This document shows positions 36,895-44,719 of a stretch of 64,000 bases of DNA, piece by piece (position 1 is the stretch's first letter; each line of letters opens with the position of its first letter). A program made the position numbers and the translations under genes. The notes under the pieces were generated by a model. That model searched no databases and had not been told where the DNA came from. It saw nothing but the letters and a program-made list of their open reading frames with translations. The stretch comes from Microbacterium maritypicum MF109 (GTDB lineage Bacteria > Actinomycetota > Actinomycetes > Actinomycetales > Microbacteriaceae), in assembly GCF_000455825.1 (NCBI RefSeq), contig NZ_ATAO01000206.1, positions 434,001 through 498,000 on the forward strand, read 5' to 3'.

Positions 36895-37185
36895 ATGAAA
36901 TGCCCCGTCGACGGGACCGCCCTGCTCATCACCGACCGCTCAGGCGTAGAGATCGACTACTGCCCTCAGTGCCGAGGCGTGTGGTTGGACCGAGGTGAAC
37001 TGGACAAGATCATCGATCGTGCCGCTGGCGCGACGCCTGCGCACTCGGATGACCGTGGGTACTACCCGCCCAGCGGCGATCACGACCGTGATCGCGGGCA
37101 TGACCGCGATCACGGTCGTGATCGTATTGGCCGCAACGGTCGACGACGTCGGGAAGGCTTCCTGGGTGACCTGTTCGACTTCTGA
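36895..37185 (+). CDS. TFIIB-type zinc-ribbon protein with Asp/His/Arg repeats
   Basis: 96-aa protein. The zinc ribbon is MKCPVDGTAL...YCPQCRGVWLDRGELDK (CPxD and CPxC), a family (zf-TFIIB, DUF2033-like) found across bacteria. A low-complexity stretch of HDRD/GHDRDHGRD repeats follows and could bind metal; the C-terminus ends in EGFLGDLFDF, a conserved tail in this family. Located directly after the CDF exporter, with GAAGGAGAA before the ATG. Function unknown. Confidence 0.82.
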   Translation: MKCPVDGTALLITDRSGVEIDYCPQCRGVWLDRGELDKIIDRAAGATPAHSDDRGYYPPSGDHDRDRGHDRDHGRDRIGRNGRRRREGFLGDLFDF

Positions 37186-37216
37186 GACCCTCAGATCCCC
37201 TGTATCGTGCCCCGTC

Positions 37217-37615
37217 GTGTCCCGGCGACGACGAACCCTCCTCGCTCTCATCGTGGGTGCAGCACTCGGCGTTGCGGCCCTGTTCGCAGGAGTGGAAGGT
37301 GCAGCTGCCAGCATGACTACACCAACCGGCGACGTCACGACAGTCGCACCTTCGCGGACAGCGACGCCGCCGACAGCGGCCTCCCCGTCACCGACGCCAT
37401 CGTCATCCGAGACCCCCGACCGGTCGCATGAGAAGCGGAACGGAGAACAGGGCGTGCAGCGGGACGACCTCGGCTTTGCCGGCCTCCTGGTGGTCATCGC
37501 CTTCGCGTTCATCTTGACCATGGGTGCCTCTGGCGTCCTCTTGGCCGGCCGTGCTCGCCGCCGCCGAGACCGAGCCGAGGCGGCGGCGGAGAAGAAGGAG
37601 ACCGGCGATGCGTAG
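37217..37615 (+). CDS. Small bitopic membrane protein upstream of lspA
   Basis: 132-aa protein: basic start, one helix (LLALIVGAALGVAALFAGVEG), a Thr/Pro/Ser-rich extracytoplasmic stretch, a second helix (FAGLLVVIAFAFILTMGASG) and a basic tail. The start is uncertain (GTG 37217 assumed; no clear SD). The stop lies inside lspA (8-nt overlap), which supports coupled translation. No family recognised, though the two-helix plan resembles the SRT-tail proteins without sharing their ending. Confidence 0.55.
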   Translation: MSRRRRTLLALIVGAALGVAALFAGVEGAAASMTTPTGDVTTVAPSRTATPPTAASPSPTPSSSETPDRSHEKRNGEQGVQRDDLGFAGLLVVIAFAFILTMGASGVLLAGRARRRRDRAEAAAEKKETGDA

Positions 37616-38138
37616 GACGATTCCCCGGTATGCGGTCGCGTTCGTGGTTGCCGGGCTCGTGGTGCTGATCGATCAGGCAAGCAAGGCTGCAGCTCTCGCC
37701 GGTCTGAGCGAGACAGAGCGTATCCCCGTGCTGGGCGACCTGCTCGGTCTGCAGCTCGCGTTCAATCCCGGCGCTATCCTCTCCTTCGGCTCGGAGGCGA
37801 CCTGGGTGCTCACCGTAATCGGCGTGGCCGCGGTGGTCGTGCTGTTCATCGGTGCCCGTCGCTCGCGTACGACGTGGTGGGCGGTCGGGATCGGCTTCAT
37901 CCTCGGAGGGGCAATCGGCAACGTGCTGGATCGTCTGCTCGCGCCTCCAGGATTTGGTCGAGGTCACGTAACCGATTTCCTCGCCTACGGGAACTGGTTC
38001 ATCGGCAACCTCGCAGATGTCGCGCTCGGGATCGGCTTCGTGATCCTGGGGTGCGGGCTCTGGATCCGGAGGCGGAGGATGGCGCACAGAGACGTGGGAG
38101 AGGCCCAGAGCGCGGGGGCTGGGATGAGAGGATCATGA
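37608..38138 (+). CDS. lspA: Signal peptidase II (LspA)
   Basis: 176-aa aspartic membrane protease that cuts the signal peptide of prolipoproteins. Key blocks are present: LIDQASK, the FNPGAILSF variant of the N-x-G-A-F-S motif, GGAIGNVLDRL, and the catalytic Asp pair D123 (HVTDFL) and D137 (NLADVA). It is probably an accessory copy, since every actinobacterium carries a core one. GGAG precedes ATG 37608. Confidence 0.93.
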   Translation: MRRTIPRYAVAFVVAGLVVLIDQASKAAALAGLSETERIPVLGDLLGLQLAFNPGAILSFGSEATWVLTVIGVAAVVVLFIGARRSRTTWWAVGIGFILGGAIGNVLDRLLAPPGFGRGHVTDFLAYGNWFIGNLADVALGIGFVILGCGLWIRRRRMAHRDVGEAQSAGAGMRGS

Positions 38139-38470
38139 CGCCGAAGAAGCGCACCCCCTCCGTCTATCAGCGCAATGCTCTCGCCCCGAGCCTGATCGCT
38201 GCCGCCGTGCTGTTCCTCGCACCGGTATTGCTGACCAGCAGCTGGTCAACGGTCGTGCTGTTCGTGACGGCGATCCTGGCGATCATTGTCGGCTGGTTCG
38301 CCTTCCAGGCGCGGCAGTGGTGGTGGATACCCGTGTTCGTCGCCGTCGCGGTGATCTGGAATCCCGTGCTCCCATTCCCCTTCATGGGCCCCGTCTGGAT
38401 CGGGGTGCAGCCCGCCGCTGCGGTGCTCTTCCTCGTCGCGGGCAGCTCGATCAAGGTCCTGAGGTCGTGA
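38135..38470 (+). CDS. Small four-helix membrane protein (DUF6804-like)
   Basis: 111-aa protein with three to four hydrophobic segments, including VIWNPVLPFPFMGPVWIGVQPAAAVLF, a pattern I associate with DUF6804, tentatively. It overlaps lspA by 4 nt (ATGA), so it is co-translated. Function unknown. Confidence 0.65.
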   Translation: MTPKKRTPSVYQRNALAPSLIAAAVLFLAPVLLTSSWSTVVLFVTAILAIIVGWFAFQARQWWWIPVFVAVAVIWNPVLPFPFMGPVWIGVQPAAAVLFLVAGSSIKVLRS

Positions 38471-38546
38471 CAGCCGCAAACGTCGCCTGCCGCGTCGTGC
38501 TGCGCTCCGGGCAAGCTGCGCAACAAAAGGAGGCTGCGACACCGCG

Positions 38547-38681
38547 ATGACTCTGGCTCGCACGCCCGTGCACGTCGCCGGAGCTGTCCGCTCGGGTGGC
38601 GACGTTCACCGTGCCCGGCGACGTCCATCGACGATGCGCGCGGGGCTCGTCGACATCCAAGTCGTGGAGTCTGTTCGATGA
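38547..38681 (+). CDS. Possible 44-aa leader peptide before the ctaG-like gene
   Basis: Short frame preceded by a very strong SD (AAAAGGAGG, 6 nt before ATG 38547) and ending in TGA that overlaps the ctaG start (ATGA). The 44 residues are basic and have no recognisable domain. The SD and the overlap are the only evidence; it could be a translated leader or the scar of a decayed gene. Confidence 0.35.
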   Translation: MTLARTPVHVAGAVRSGGDVHRARRRPSTMRAGLVDIQVVESVR

Positions 38682-39616
38682 GCCCCTGGATTCCGGATTC
38701 TCCTCCGACGTTCGCCGACTATGTCGCCGTGCTCCCGGGGCCGTTCCCAGTGTTGCCGGTGCTAGCGGCGGTCCTGGCGGTTGCATACCTGGCAGGTGCG
38801 ATCCGCCTGTGGCGCCTAGGGCGGCGGTGGCCGGTGTGGCGCATGGTCAGCTTCCTCCTGGGATGTGTGCTGCTCGCCGGTACCACCGGCCTTGGAGTCG
38901 AGGCCTACGGGTATGCGCTGCTCTCGGTGTTCATGTTCCAGCAATTGACGCTGATGATGGCGATCCCTCCGCTGCTGGTGCTGGGCTCACCCGGGACCCT
39001 CCTTCTGCGCGCCACCCCTCACCGTGGGGTGGGACAGGGTCTTCTCCGAGCGGCACACGCAGGCTTGCGGAGCCGTGCAGCCAGGTGGGTGCTCAGCCCG
39101 TGGCTGGCCCTGCCGATCTATCTTGCGGCATTCTACGGTCTGTACCTGGCGGGCCTCGCTGATCGCATCCTCGCCACCATCGAGGGTCACGTAGCCCTTG
39201 AGGTCGCATTCCTCGTCGCCGGGGTCCTTTTCACCATCCCTGTGCTCAGCTCAGACCCGCTGCCGATGCGGCTCAGCCACGGCGGTCGGGCGATCGATGT
39301 CTTCGCTGAGGCCGCCCTGCACGCGTTCTTCGGCGTCTTCCTGATGATGGCGACGACCATGCTCGTCACCCAATTCGTTGCGCCCACCGAGGCTCTCGGT
39401 CTCGATCCGCTCGAGGACCAGCGCCTTGCCGGCGGACTGGCCTGGTCGTACGGGGAGGCTCCCACCCTTCTGATGCTCGTGTATGTGATGCACCGATGGT
39501 TCCGTGAGGATACAGCCCGTGCTGCGGCGGAGGACCGGTACGCGGACGTGCACGGCACGAGCGAACTGAATGCGTACAACGCCTATCTCGAGTCGCTGCG
39601 GAAGAAGGACGCCTGA
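38678..39616 (+). CDS. CtaG-like cytochrome oxidase assembly protein
   Basis: 312-aa protein with about seven helices of the caa3-type CtaG family: ALLSVFMFQQLTLMMAIPPLLVLGSPGTLLLR and later EAALHAFFGVFLMMATTM. The family often has a His in the first segment (V-H-M..H); here it reads VFMFQQ, so that ligand is absent, as in the CopD/CtaG-like fusion at 30865. Presumed role: copper delivery to cytochrome oxidase. Coupled to an upstream 44-aa frame. Confidence 0.85.
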   Translation: MSPWIPDSPPTFADYVAVLPGPFPVLPVLAAVLAVAYLAGAIRLWRLGRRWPVWRMVSFLLGCVLLAGTTGLGVEAYGYALLSVFMFQQLTLMMAIPPLLVLGSPGTLLLRATPHRGVGQGLLRAAHAGLRSRAARWVLSPWLALPIYLAAFYGLYLAGLADRILATIEGHVALEVAFLVAGVLFTIPVLSSDPLPMRLSHGGRAIDVFAEAALHAFFGVFLMMATTMLVTQFVAPTEALGLDPLEDQRLAGGLAWSYGEAPTLLMLVYVMHRWFREDTARAAAEDRYADVHGTSELNAYNAYLESLRKKDA

Positions 39617-39618
39617 GG

Positions 39619-41244
39619 ATGATGACGACCGCTGCGCTCCCCCAGCCCAAGCCGCCCCGAGCTGCCACTGCAGCCCACTCCTCGGGATTCCCCGCCACGC
39701 CAATGCTGCGTCTGCGCACCGCGCTGCCCCTCGCCGTGGTCGCAGGTGTCCTTCTCGATCTGTCCACTCCCGATGTGGGATGGTGGCCACTCGCGTTCAT
39801 CGGCGTCGGGATCTCCCTGGCGACTCTGATCGGACGAAGCATCGGGGGTGCCCTTGCGGTCGGGCTCCTGTTCGGCGCCAGCTTCTACACCCTCCACCTC
39901 GCCTGGGTGGGCGAGTTCCTCGGGCCCGTCCCCCGTCTCGCCCTTTCCGGGTTGGAGACGCTCTTACTGGGACTCGGAGCCATCCCTCTCTCTTTCGCCT
40001 ATCGATGGACACGCCGCCTCCCGCCCCGTGGCGCGATCCAGCTCGCCGTCGTGTCGGTGATGATCGGGGGGCTGTGGACTGCCCGGGAAGTCGCCGTCGG
40101 CTCCTGGCCGTACAGCGGGTTCCCGTGGGCCCGCCTGGGGATGACCCAGGTCAATGGTCCGTTTCCGGAGGCTGCGTCGTGGATCGGCGTCACAGGGCTC
40201 TCGTTCCTCGTTGCCGTGACATCTGCCGCGCTGGTGCAGTGGATTCGCGCCGGCGGGCTAGTCTTCCCGCAAGGATCCCTCTTCCCCGTCGTCATCATCG
40301 GCGTCCTCGCCGTGACACCCCAGTTCCCGACCACCAGCGCCGGGACCTTCACCGTCGGGTGGGTGCAGGGCAACGGCCCTTCCGGATACTTCGATGACAA
40401 GTCACCGGGAGATATCCTCCGTGCCTACTCCTCGGCGACCGCGTCGCTGTATGGGAAGCAGACGGATCTCGTCGTGTGGCCGGAGGGAGCCGTCGACTCC
40501 GATCCGCTCCGCGATCGCGACACCGCTACGACGCTGGACCAGATCGCTACTGCCGCGGGATCACCGCTCCTGGTCAACGCCGCAACCACCCGCGAAGAGA
40601 AGACCTTCAACACCTCGATCCTATGGACGCCCGGGGCTGATAAGCCTCAGCTTCACGACAAGGTGAACCCAGTGCCGTTCGGCGAGTACGTCCCAGATCG
40701 GTGGCTGTATGAGAAGATCGCACCGGATCTCGTGCGGCTCATCCAGCGCGAGTACACCCCCGGGACGAACCCTCCCATCATCACCGTTGGCACCACCCGT
40801 GTGGGCCTGGCGATCTGCTTCGACGTGATCTTCGACGACGTGATCCGCGCCGGCGTCGAGGGCGGAGCGGAGCTCTACGTGTTCCAGACCAACAACGCCG
40901 ACTTCCGCGGCTCCGACGAGAACCTGCAGCAGCTCGCCTTCGCGCGAATGCGCGCGATCGAGACAGGAAGAACGGTGATCAACGTCTCCACCGTCGGCAC
41001 CAGCCAGGTCATCGATCCCACGGGGACAACCATCCAGTCGATCGGCGTCGACGTCGCCGCCGCCGACATCACCGAGGTTCAGCTGCGGACCGGTCTGACG
41101 GCAGGCGTCATTCTCGCTCCGTGGCTGTCCGTGCTCATCCCCGTGGCGGCGCTCACGCTCGTTGCCGCCGCCGGAGTACTCGATCTTCGTCGACGCCAGC
41201 CCGATCGTCGACCCCGCCCGCTGAAGAGGAGAACCACCCCTTGA
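39619..41244 (+). CDS. lnt: Apolipoprotein N-acyltransferase (Lnt)
   Basis: 541-aa protein: about six N-terminal helices, then a nitrilase-type domain. The catalytic triad fits E in VVWPEGAVDSD, K in LHDKVNPVPFGEY and C in GLAICFDVIFDD. It adds the third acyl chain to lipoproteins. Together with LspA and an lgt remnant it forms a lipoprotein-maturation set. It begins 2 bp after the ctaG stop and overlaps the next gene by 4 nt. Confidence 0.92.
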   Translation: MMTTAALPQPKPPRAATAAHSSGFPATPMLRLRTALPLAVVAGVLLDLSTPDVGWWPLAFIGVGISLATLIGRSIGGALAVGLLFGASFYTLHLAWVGEFLGPVPRLALSGLETLLLGLGAIPLSFAYRWTRRLPPRGAIQLAVVSVMIGGLWTAREVAVGSWPYSGFPWARLGMTQVNGPFPEAASWIGVTGLSFLVAVTSAALVQWIRAGGLVFPQGSLFPVVIIGVLAVTPQFPTTSAGTFTVGWVQGNGPSGYFDDKSPGDILRAYSSATASLYGKQTDLVVWPEGAVDSDPLRDRDTATTLDQIATAAGSPLLVNAATTREEKTFNTSILWTPGADKPQLHDKVNPVPFGEYVPDRWLYEKIAPDLVRLIQREYTPGTNPPIITVGTTRVGLAICFDVIFDDVIRAGVEGGAELYVFQTNNADFRGSDENLQQLAFARMRAIETGRTVINVSTVGTSQVIDPTGTTIQSIGVDVAAADITEVQLRTGLTAGVILAPWLSVLIPVAALTLVAAAGVLDLRRRQPDRRPRPLKRRTTP

Positions 41245-42275
41245 CTGTGCCCCGCACCCACGACGCGGCTCCCGAAGTACGTCTGCGCCGAGACCGCATC
41301 GCCAAGCCGGAACCTCACGCCGCCTCCCTTGTCGATAAGAACCGACCGCTCACCCGCGCTGACCTGCGGCGACGACGAGCGGCATCATCCTCCGCCGTGA
41401 GCGAGCAATCCGTCCGCACCTCGGAGGAGGAACGGATCCGGACCGTCTCCATCCCGGCGAGCGAAGCCGTGACCGAGACCGAGACCGTATCGACGACCTC
41501 TGCATCCCACCCCGCCACCGTGAGATCGCCGCGCATGACGCTTTCTGCCCCCGCAGGCAACCATGCGCGCCGCGTCAGTCGGAAGCTGGCCGCCATCGGG
41601 GCTCTGGTTGTAGCAGGGACGTTCACCGTCGGGATGACCTTTCCCGCCGCCGTCGTCGGCGGCCAGGCTTTAGGCGCCGCGACCCGGTACAGCGCCCCTG
41701 CGCAGGCCGCTCAGGTGCCAGACGATCAGATCCAGGCCTTCGTCACTCCCGGCGAGGTCCGCACCGAAACGTTGGACAGGCAGAGCGGCTTCAGCGTCGC
41801 GTCCACGGCGGATATCGCGGCAGTGGCGGGTATCAGGCACTTCACCGGAAGCAACCCTGTCGACCCGGACGCCGCCGTGCAATGGCCATTCCCCGTCGGC
41901 GTCCCCACCTCTTCCAACTACGGCCCCCGTGGTGGCCGGCAGCACGAGGGCGCCGATTTCACCCCCGGGGAGGGAGCAGAGATCCAGGCTATCGCCGGTG
42001 GAGTGGTGCGCATCGCCACCGAACAAGGAGGCGCCTTCGGCGTGACCGTGTACATCGAGCACGTTGTCGACGGTCAGACCGTCTTCAGCCGATACGCCCA
42101 CATGCAGTACGGATCGCTGAAGGTATTCGAAGGACAGAACATCGGCGCTGGCCAAAAGCTCGGTCTCGTCGGCAACACGGGCAGAAGCTTCGGGGCGCAC
42201 CTGCACCTCGAGATCACGACCGATGACGGGAAGGTCAACCCTGTGGCATGGCTGCAGGAAAAGACGCGCGACTAG
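41241..42275 (+). CDS. M23-family peptidoglycan endopeptidase 1
   Basis: 344-aa protein: about 110 polar residues, one helix (LAAIGALVVAGTFTVGMTF), then an extracytoplasmic M23 domain with HEGADF (HxxxD) and HLHLE (HxH) zinc motifs near the end. It would trim peptidoglycan cross-links. TTG 41241 overlaps the lnt stop (TTGA) and has GAGGAGAA upstream. The IS481 element is inserted at its very end: the stop TAG lies in the target duplication, so the protein is unchanged. Confidence 0.85.
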   Translation: MTVPRTHDAAPEVRLRRDRIAKPEPHAASLVDKNRPLTRADLRRRRAASSSAVSEQSVRTSEEERIRTVSIPASEAVTETETVSTTSASHPATVRSPRMTLSAPAGNHARRVSRKLAAIGALVVAGTFTVGMTFPAAVVGGQALGAATRYSAPAQAAQVPDDQIQAFVTPGEVRTETLDRQSGFSVASTADIAAVAGIRHFTGSNPVDPDAAVQWPFPVGVPTSSNYGPRGGRQHEGADFTPGEGAEIQAIAGGVVRIATEQGGAFGVTVYIEHVVDGQTVFSRYAHMQYGSLKVFEGQNIGAGQKLGLVGNTGRSFGAHLHLEITTDDGKVNPVAWLQEKTRD

Positions 42276-42276
42276 T

Positions 42277-43355
42277 TGTAGTGTCCAGGGACGTTGTTTG
42301 ATCTGGTTGCCGTGACATGACGAGAACCTCCGGTCAGAGTCGAGCTGCTTAGACACCCGCTCAAGTCCCGGAGGTTCTCGTGTCTCTCGGTAATGCGGCG
42401 CTGACGCCGCGCCAACGTCTGAGTATCGCGCAGTTGATCATCGACGAGGGATGGACGGTCGCGGCGGCGGCCGACTACTTTCGCGTCGGATGGCCGACCG
42501 CTCAGAAATGGGCGCGACGATATGTCGAGCTCGGTGACGCCGGCATGGCGGATCGGTCCTCCCGACCTCACTCGCATCCGTACCTGGTCAAGAAGATCGT
42601 CCACTTGCGCATTCGTAAACGATTCGGCCCTGTTCAGATCGCCGGTCGACTCGAGATGTCGCGCTCCACCGTTCACGCTGTCCTCACCCATTGCCACCTC
42701 AACCGCCTTACGCACGTCGATGTGAAGACCGGTGAGCCCGCCCGACGTTACGAGCATGACCACCCGGTCTCGCTGATCCACGTCGACGTGAAGAAGCTCG
42801 GCAACATCCCCAACGGCGGCGGCTGGCGCTTCGTCGGCAAGCAGCAAGGCGCCAGGAACCGTCAATCCACACCTGGTCTGGCTCGAAACACGCGCCGTCA
42901 CGAGATCCTCGGCTACGCGTTCATCCACACCGTCATCGACGACCACTCCCGCGTTGCCTATGCGGAGATCCACGACGACGAACGCGCCGAGACAGCCATC
43001 GGCGTTCTCCGACGCGCGGTCTCCTGGTTTGCCGACCACGGTGTCCGCGTCGAGCGCGTCCTGTCCGATAACGGCTCGGCCTACCGATCCCACGCCTGGA
43101 AACGCGCCTGCGCGGACCTCGGCATCGCACCAAAGTTCACTCGCCCACGCCGTCCACAGACCAACGCAAAGATCGGGCGCTTCCACCGCACCCTCGCCGA
43201 CGGCTGGGCCTACGTGAAGCACTACAACTCCGAATCAGCCCGCCGCGCAGCCCTCCCACAATGGCTGCACTTCTACAATCATCACAGGCCCCACACTGCC
43301 ATCGGAAAGCTCCCACCGATCACCCGGCTCTCAAACAACCTGCCTGGACACTACA
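42277..43355 (+). mobile_element. IS481-family insertion sequence, copy 1
   Basis: 1079-bp element. Ends are TGTAGTGTCCAGG... with imperfect inverted repeats (24 of 26 matching). The 6-bp target duplication ACTAGT is at 42271-42276 and 43356-43361. The CTAG core is the target known for IS481. One transposase gene fills the element. The insertion lies exactly at the stop codon of the M23 gene. Confidence 0.92.
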
Positions 43356-43360
43356 ACTAG
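42380..43360 (+). CDS. IS481 transposase with altered catalytic Glu
   Basis: 326-aa DDE transposase: N-terminal HTH and integrase core. D136 (HVDVKKLG) and D230 (VLSDNGSAY) are present, but the third acidic residue, normally E in N-G-K-(I/V)-E-R-F, reads N-A-K-I-G-R-F with Gly266. The enzyme is therefore probably dead. GTG 42380 is the start. The stop TAG lies in the target duplication outside the element. Confidence 0.9.
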   Translation: MSLGNAALTPRQRLSIAQLIIDEGWTVAAAADYFRVGWPTAQKWARRYVELGDAGMADRSSRPHSHPYLVKKIVHLRIRKRFGPVQIAGRLEMSRSTVHAVLTHCHLNRLTHVDVKTGEPARRYEHDHPVSLIHVDVKKLGNIPNGGGWRFVGKQQGARNRQSTPGLARNTRRHEILGYAFIHTVIDDHSRVAYAEIHDDERAETAIGVLRRAVSWFADHGVRVERVLSDNGSAYRSHAWKRACADLGIAPKFTRPRRPQTNAKIGRFHRTLADGWAYVKHYNSESARRAALPQWLHFYNHHRPHTAIGKLPPITRLSNNLPGHYN

Positions 43361-43430
43361 TCGGCACCTCTTCGGACGCCGCTGTGCCAACACTCCGACC
43401 CTGCCTCCGTCCCCGCCTGTGGCCAAATTC

Positions 43431-43721
43431 TCATCCACCGAGTTCCCCTCGACCGGACGACGTTCGCGGGTCGACGCCGTCGGTACTGGCTCCCGGAAGG
43501 TTGGCGAGGATTCCGGAAGGCGATGACGGACTGATTGGACGACAAAGATCACCGCGCCGATCGCAAGAACGACGAAGCCGTCTTTCCGTGATCAGGGCCG
43601 CTGCGATGCTCCCCGCAATGATGCACAACGCATACGCGGATGGTGAGGGGCCGATCTGGAAGCTTGCCCAACTCGGGTCGGGACTGGGGATGCTGGCAGG
43701 CAGATGCATGGAGACTCTCAT
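43431..43721 (-). pseudogene. lgt remnant (prolipoprotein diacylglyceryl transferase)
   Basis: The first 50 residues (IPSPDPSWASFQIGPSPSAY then ALCIIAGSIAAALITERR) match the N-terminus of Lgt, including the G-P-x-x-x-x-Y-A-L pattern of helix 1. After about 43570 the frame loses family resemblance; a shifted frame (FVVLAIGAVIFVVQSVRHR) could be the last Lgt helix, suggesting a large internal deletion plus frameshift. It is on the minus strand, opposite to lspA and lnt. Confidence 0.6.
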
Positions 43722-43903
43722 CGTCGGCGGGTGCGACAGCCTAAGCCGTGGAGTGAGTTCTCCACCGCTCCGTAGCCATCGGCCCCCAATTCGCCGGTGC
43801 AGATGCAGCCCGTTTCATCCATGACGCGCGGGTATGTGCCACGTCCACTCAGTCTGCGACTGTCCTAGCCGCTTCGCCGGAACACGCTCATCTCATGTCC
43901 AGG

Positions 43904-43989
43904 TATGCTTAGAGAGATGCTCTCGATGTCGCCCGATTCCCGACACGAGAGCAGCCGTCGACGCGCATCGATAACGAGTCTCATTATCA
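43904..43989 (+). promoter_or_regulatory. Leaderless promoter plus intragenic palindrome, copy 3
   Basis: -10-like TATGCT at 43904-43909, 7 nt, then ATG 43917. The palindrome at 43969-43989 has arms CGATAACGAG and CTCATTATCA (8 of 10 pairs), centred at 43979, once more 62 nt after the A of the ATG. Confidence 0.75.
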
Positions 43990-44372
43990 GCGTCTGCGTT
44001 GCGCTTCTCTTCGTACTGGGCGTCGCGTGCTCGAGCTCCCCCAGTGTTGAAGGCGCTGGCGCTTCCCTCTCTAACCTTCTCTTCCAAGTCGAGCAGACGG
44101 ATGCGGATCTGGTGTCCGCCTCGAAGGTGACAGAGACAGATAGCATCCTAAGCACATCGGGCGGGTTTGGTCCGCTCATGACACCGATGATGTGCATCCT
44201 CGGCGTCATGTGTGGTCTACTTTTCACAGTCCTCGCGATTCGCTTGTACCGACGCCCAGCCCTCCCCGATCGAAGACTGGCCGCGATTCTCGCACTGTCG
44301 CTAGTCGTCGTTGCTCCTCTTCTGCGTCAAACCGCCCTTTCACTAGCGCAACTCCGGGTTTCGCGGACCTGA
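43917..44372 (+). CDS. Small SRT-tail membrane protein, paralogue 3 (DUF6153-like)
   Basis: 151-aa protein with the same plan: polar N-terminus of about 20 residues, helix 1 (SLIISVCVALLFVLGVAC), extracytoplasmic part, helix 2 (MCILGVMCGLLFTVLAIRLY) and tail ending LSLAQLRVSRT. In place of the Met-Arg-Leu at the palindrome it reads Thr-Ser-Leu, yet the DNA palindrome is kept. An alternative ATG at 43905 lies inside the presumed -10 box. It lies upstream of the cytochrome c maturation genes. Confidence 0.65.
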   Translation: MLSMSPDSRHESSRRRASITSLIISVCVALLFVLGVACSSSPSVEGAGASLSNLLFQVEQTDADLVSASKVTETDSILSTSGGFGPLMTPMMCILGVMCGLLFTVLAIRLYRRPALPDRRLAAILALSLVVVAPLLRQTALSLAQLRVSRT

Positions 44373-44719
44373 GCCCCTGGTGACAGAAGGGAGTGCTGCG
44401 AATTCCCGGTGAACCACGTCTGCCGTCGTCTTCCCAGCGTCCCCTCCAAGGTCGGGTTGCCGCTATCGCCTCCAGGAGGCCAAGACCGCTTCCGGTGATG
44501 ACACCAAGGCCCCCCCCGCACACGGATCTCGGGCAACAGTGAGCAGCGGGCTTGATGAGGTCGGCGAGGCGCCACATCTCTTGAGTCTCGCGGCCGACTT
44601 CCAGAGTTCCATCGAGCGACAGCCCGATGGAACTCCTTGGCCGAAGGCCCACACCGTACCCGATCCGCGATGACCATCTGCTCCACGTGGTGACCAGGGT
44701 GCTACCTATTCATCTACCC
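44373..44719. other. 347-bp gap, no gene seen
   Basis: No reading frame here has family resemblance or a good SD. The last part holds the presumed leaderless promoter of the TlpA-like gene (TATTCA at 44707-44712, 7 nt before ATG 44720). There may be scraps of decayed genes, but I cannot identify any. Confidence 0.45.

Noticed and set aside
37080..37150. CRISPR-like or satellite repeat in the zinc-ribbon gene
   Set aside because: The repetition is coding low complexity (HDRD units) in a real gene, without spacers or regular repeat length.
36995..37216. N-terminal extension of the small membrane protein upstream of lspA
   Set aside because: It runs inside the zinc-ribbon gene in another frame and has no SD; the start at GTG 37217 fits better.
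42272..43222. Long minus-strand frame across the IS481 element, ending in the same GHYN residues
   Set aside because: It is an artefact of the inverted repeats and high GC; the plus-strand frame has all transposase motifs.
44373..44719. A minus-strand gene in the gap before the TlpA-like gene
   Set aside because: Frames there have no recognisable domain, no SD and unusual composition; left as an empty gap.
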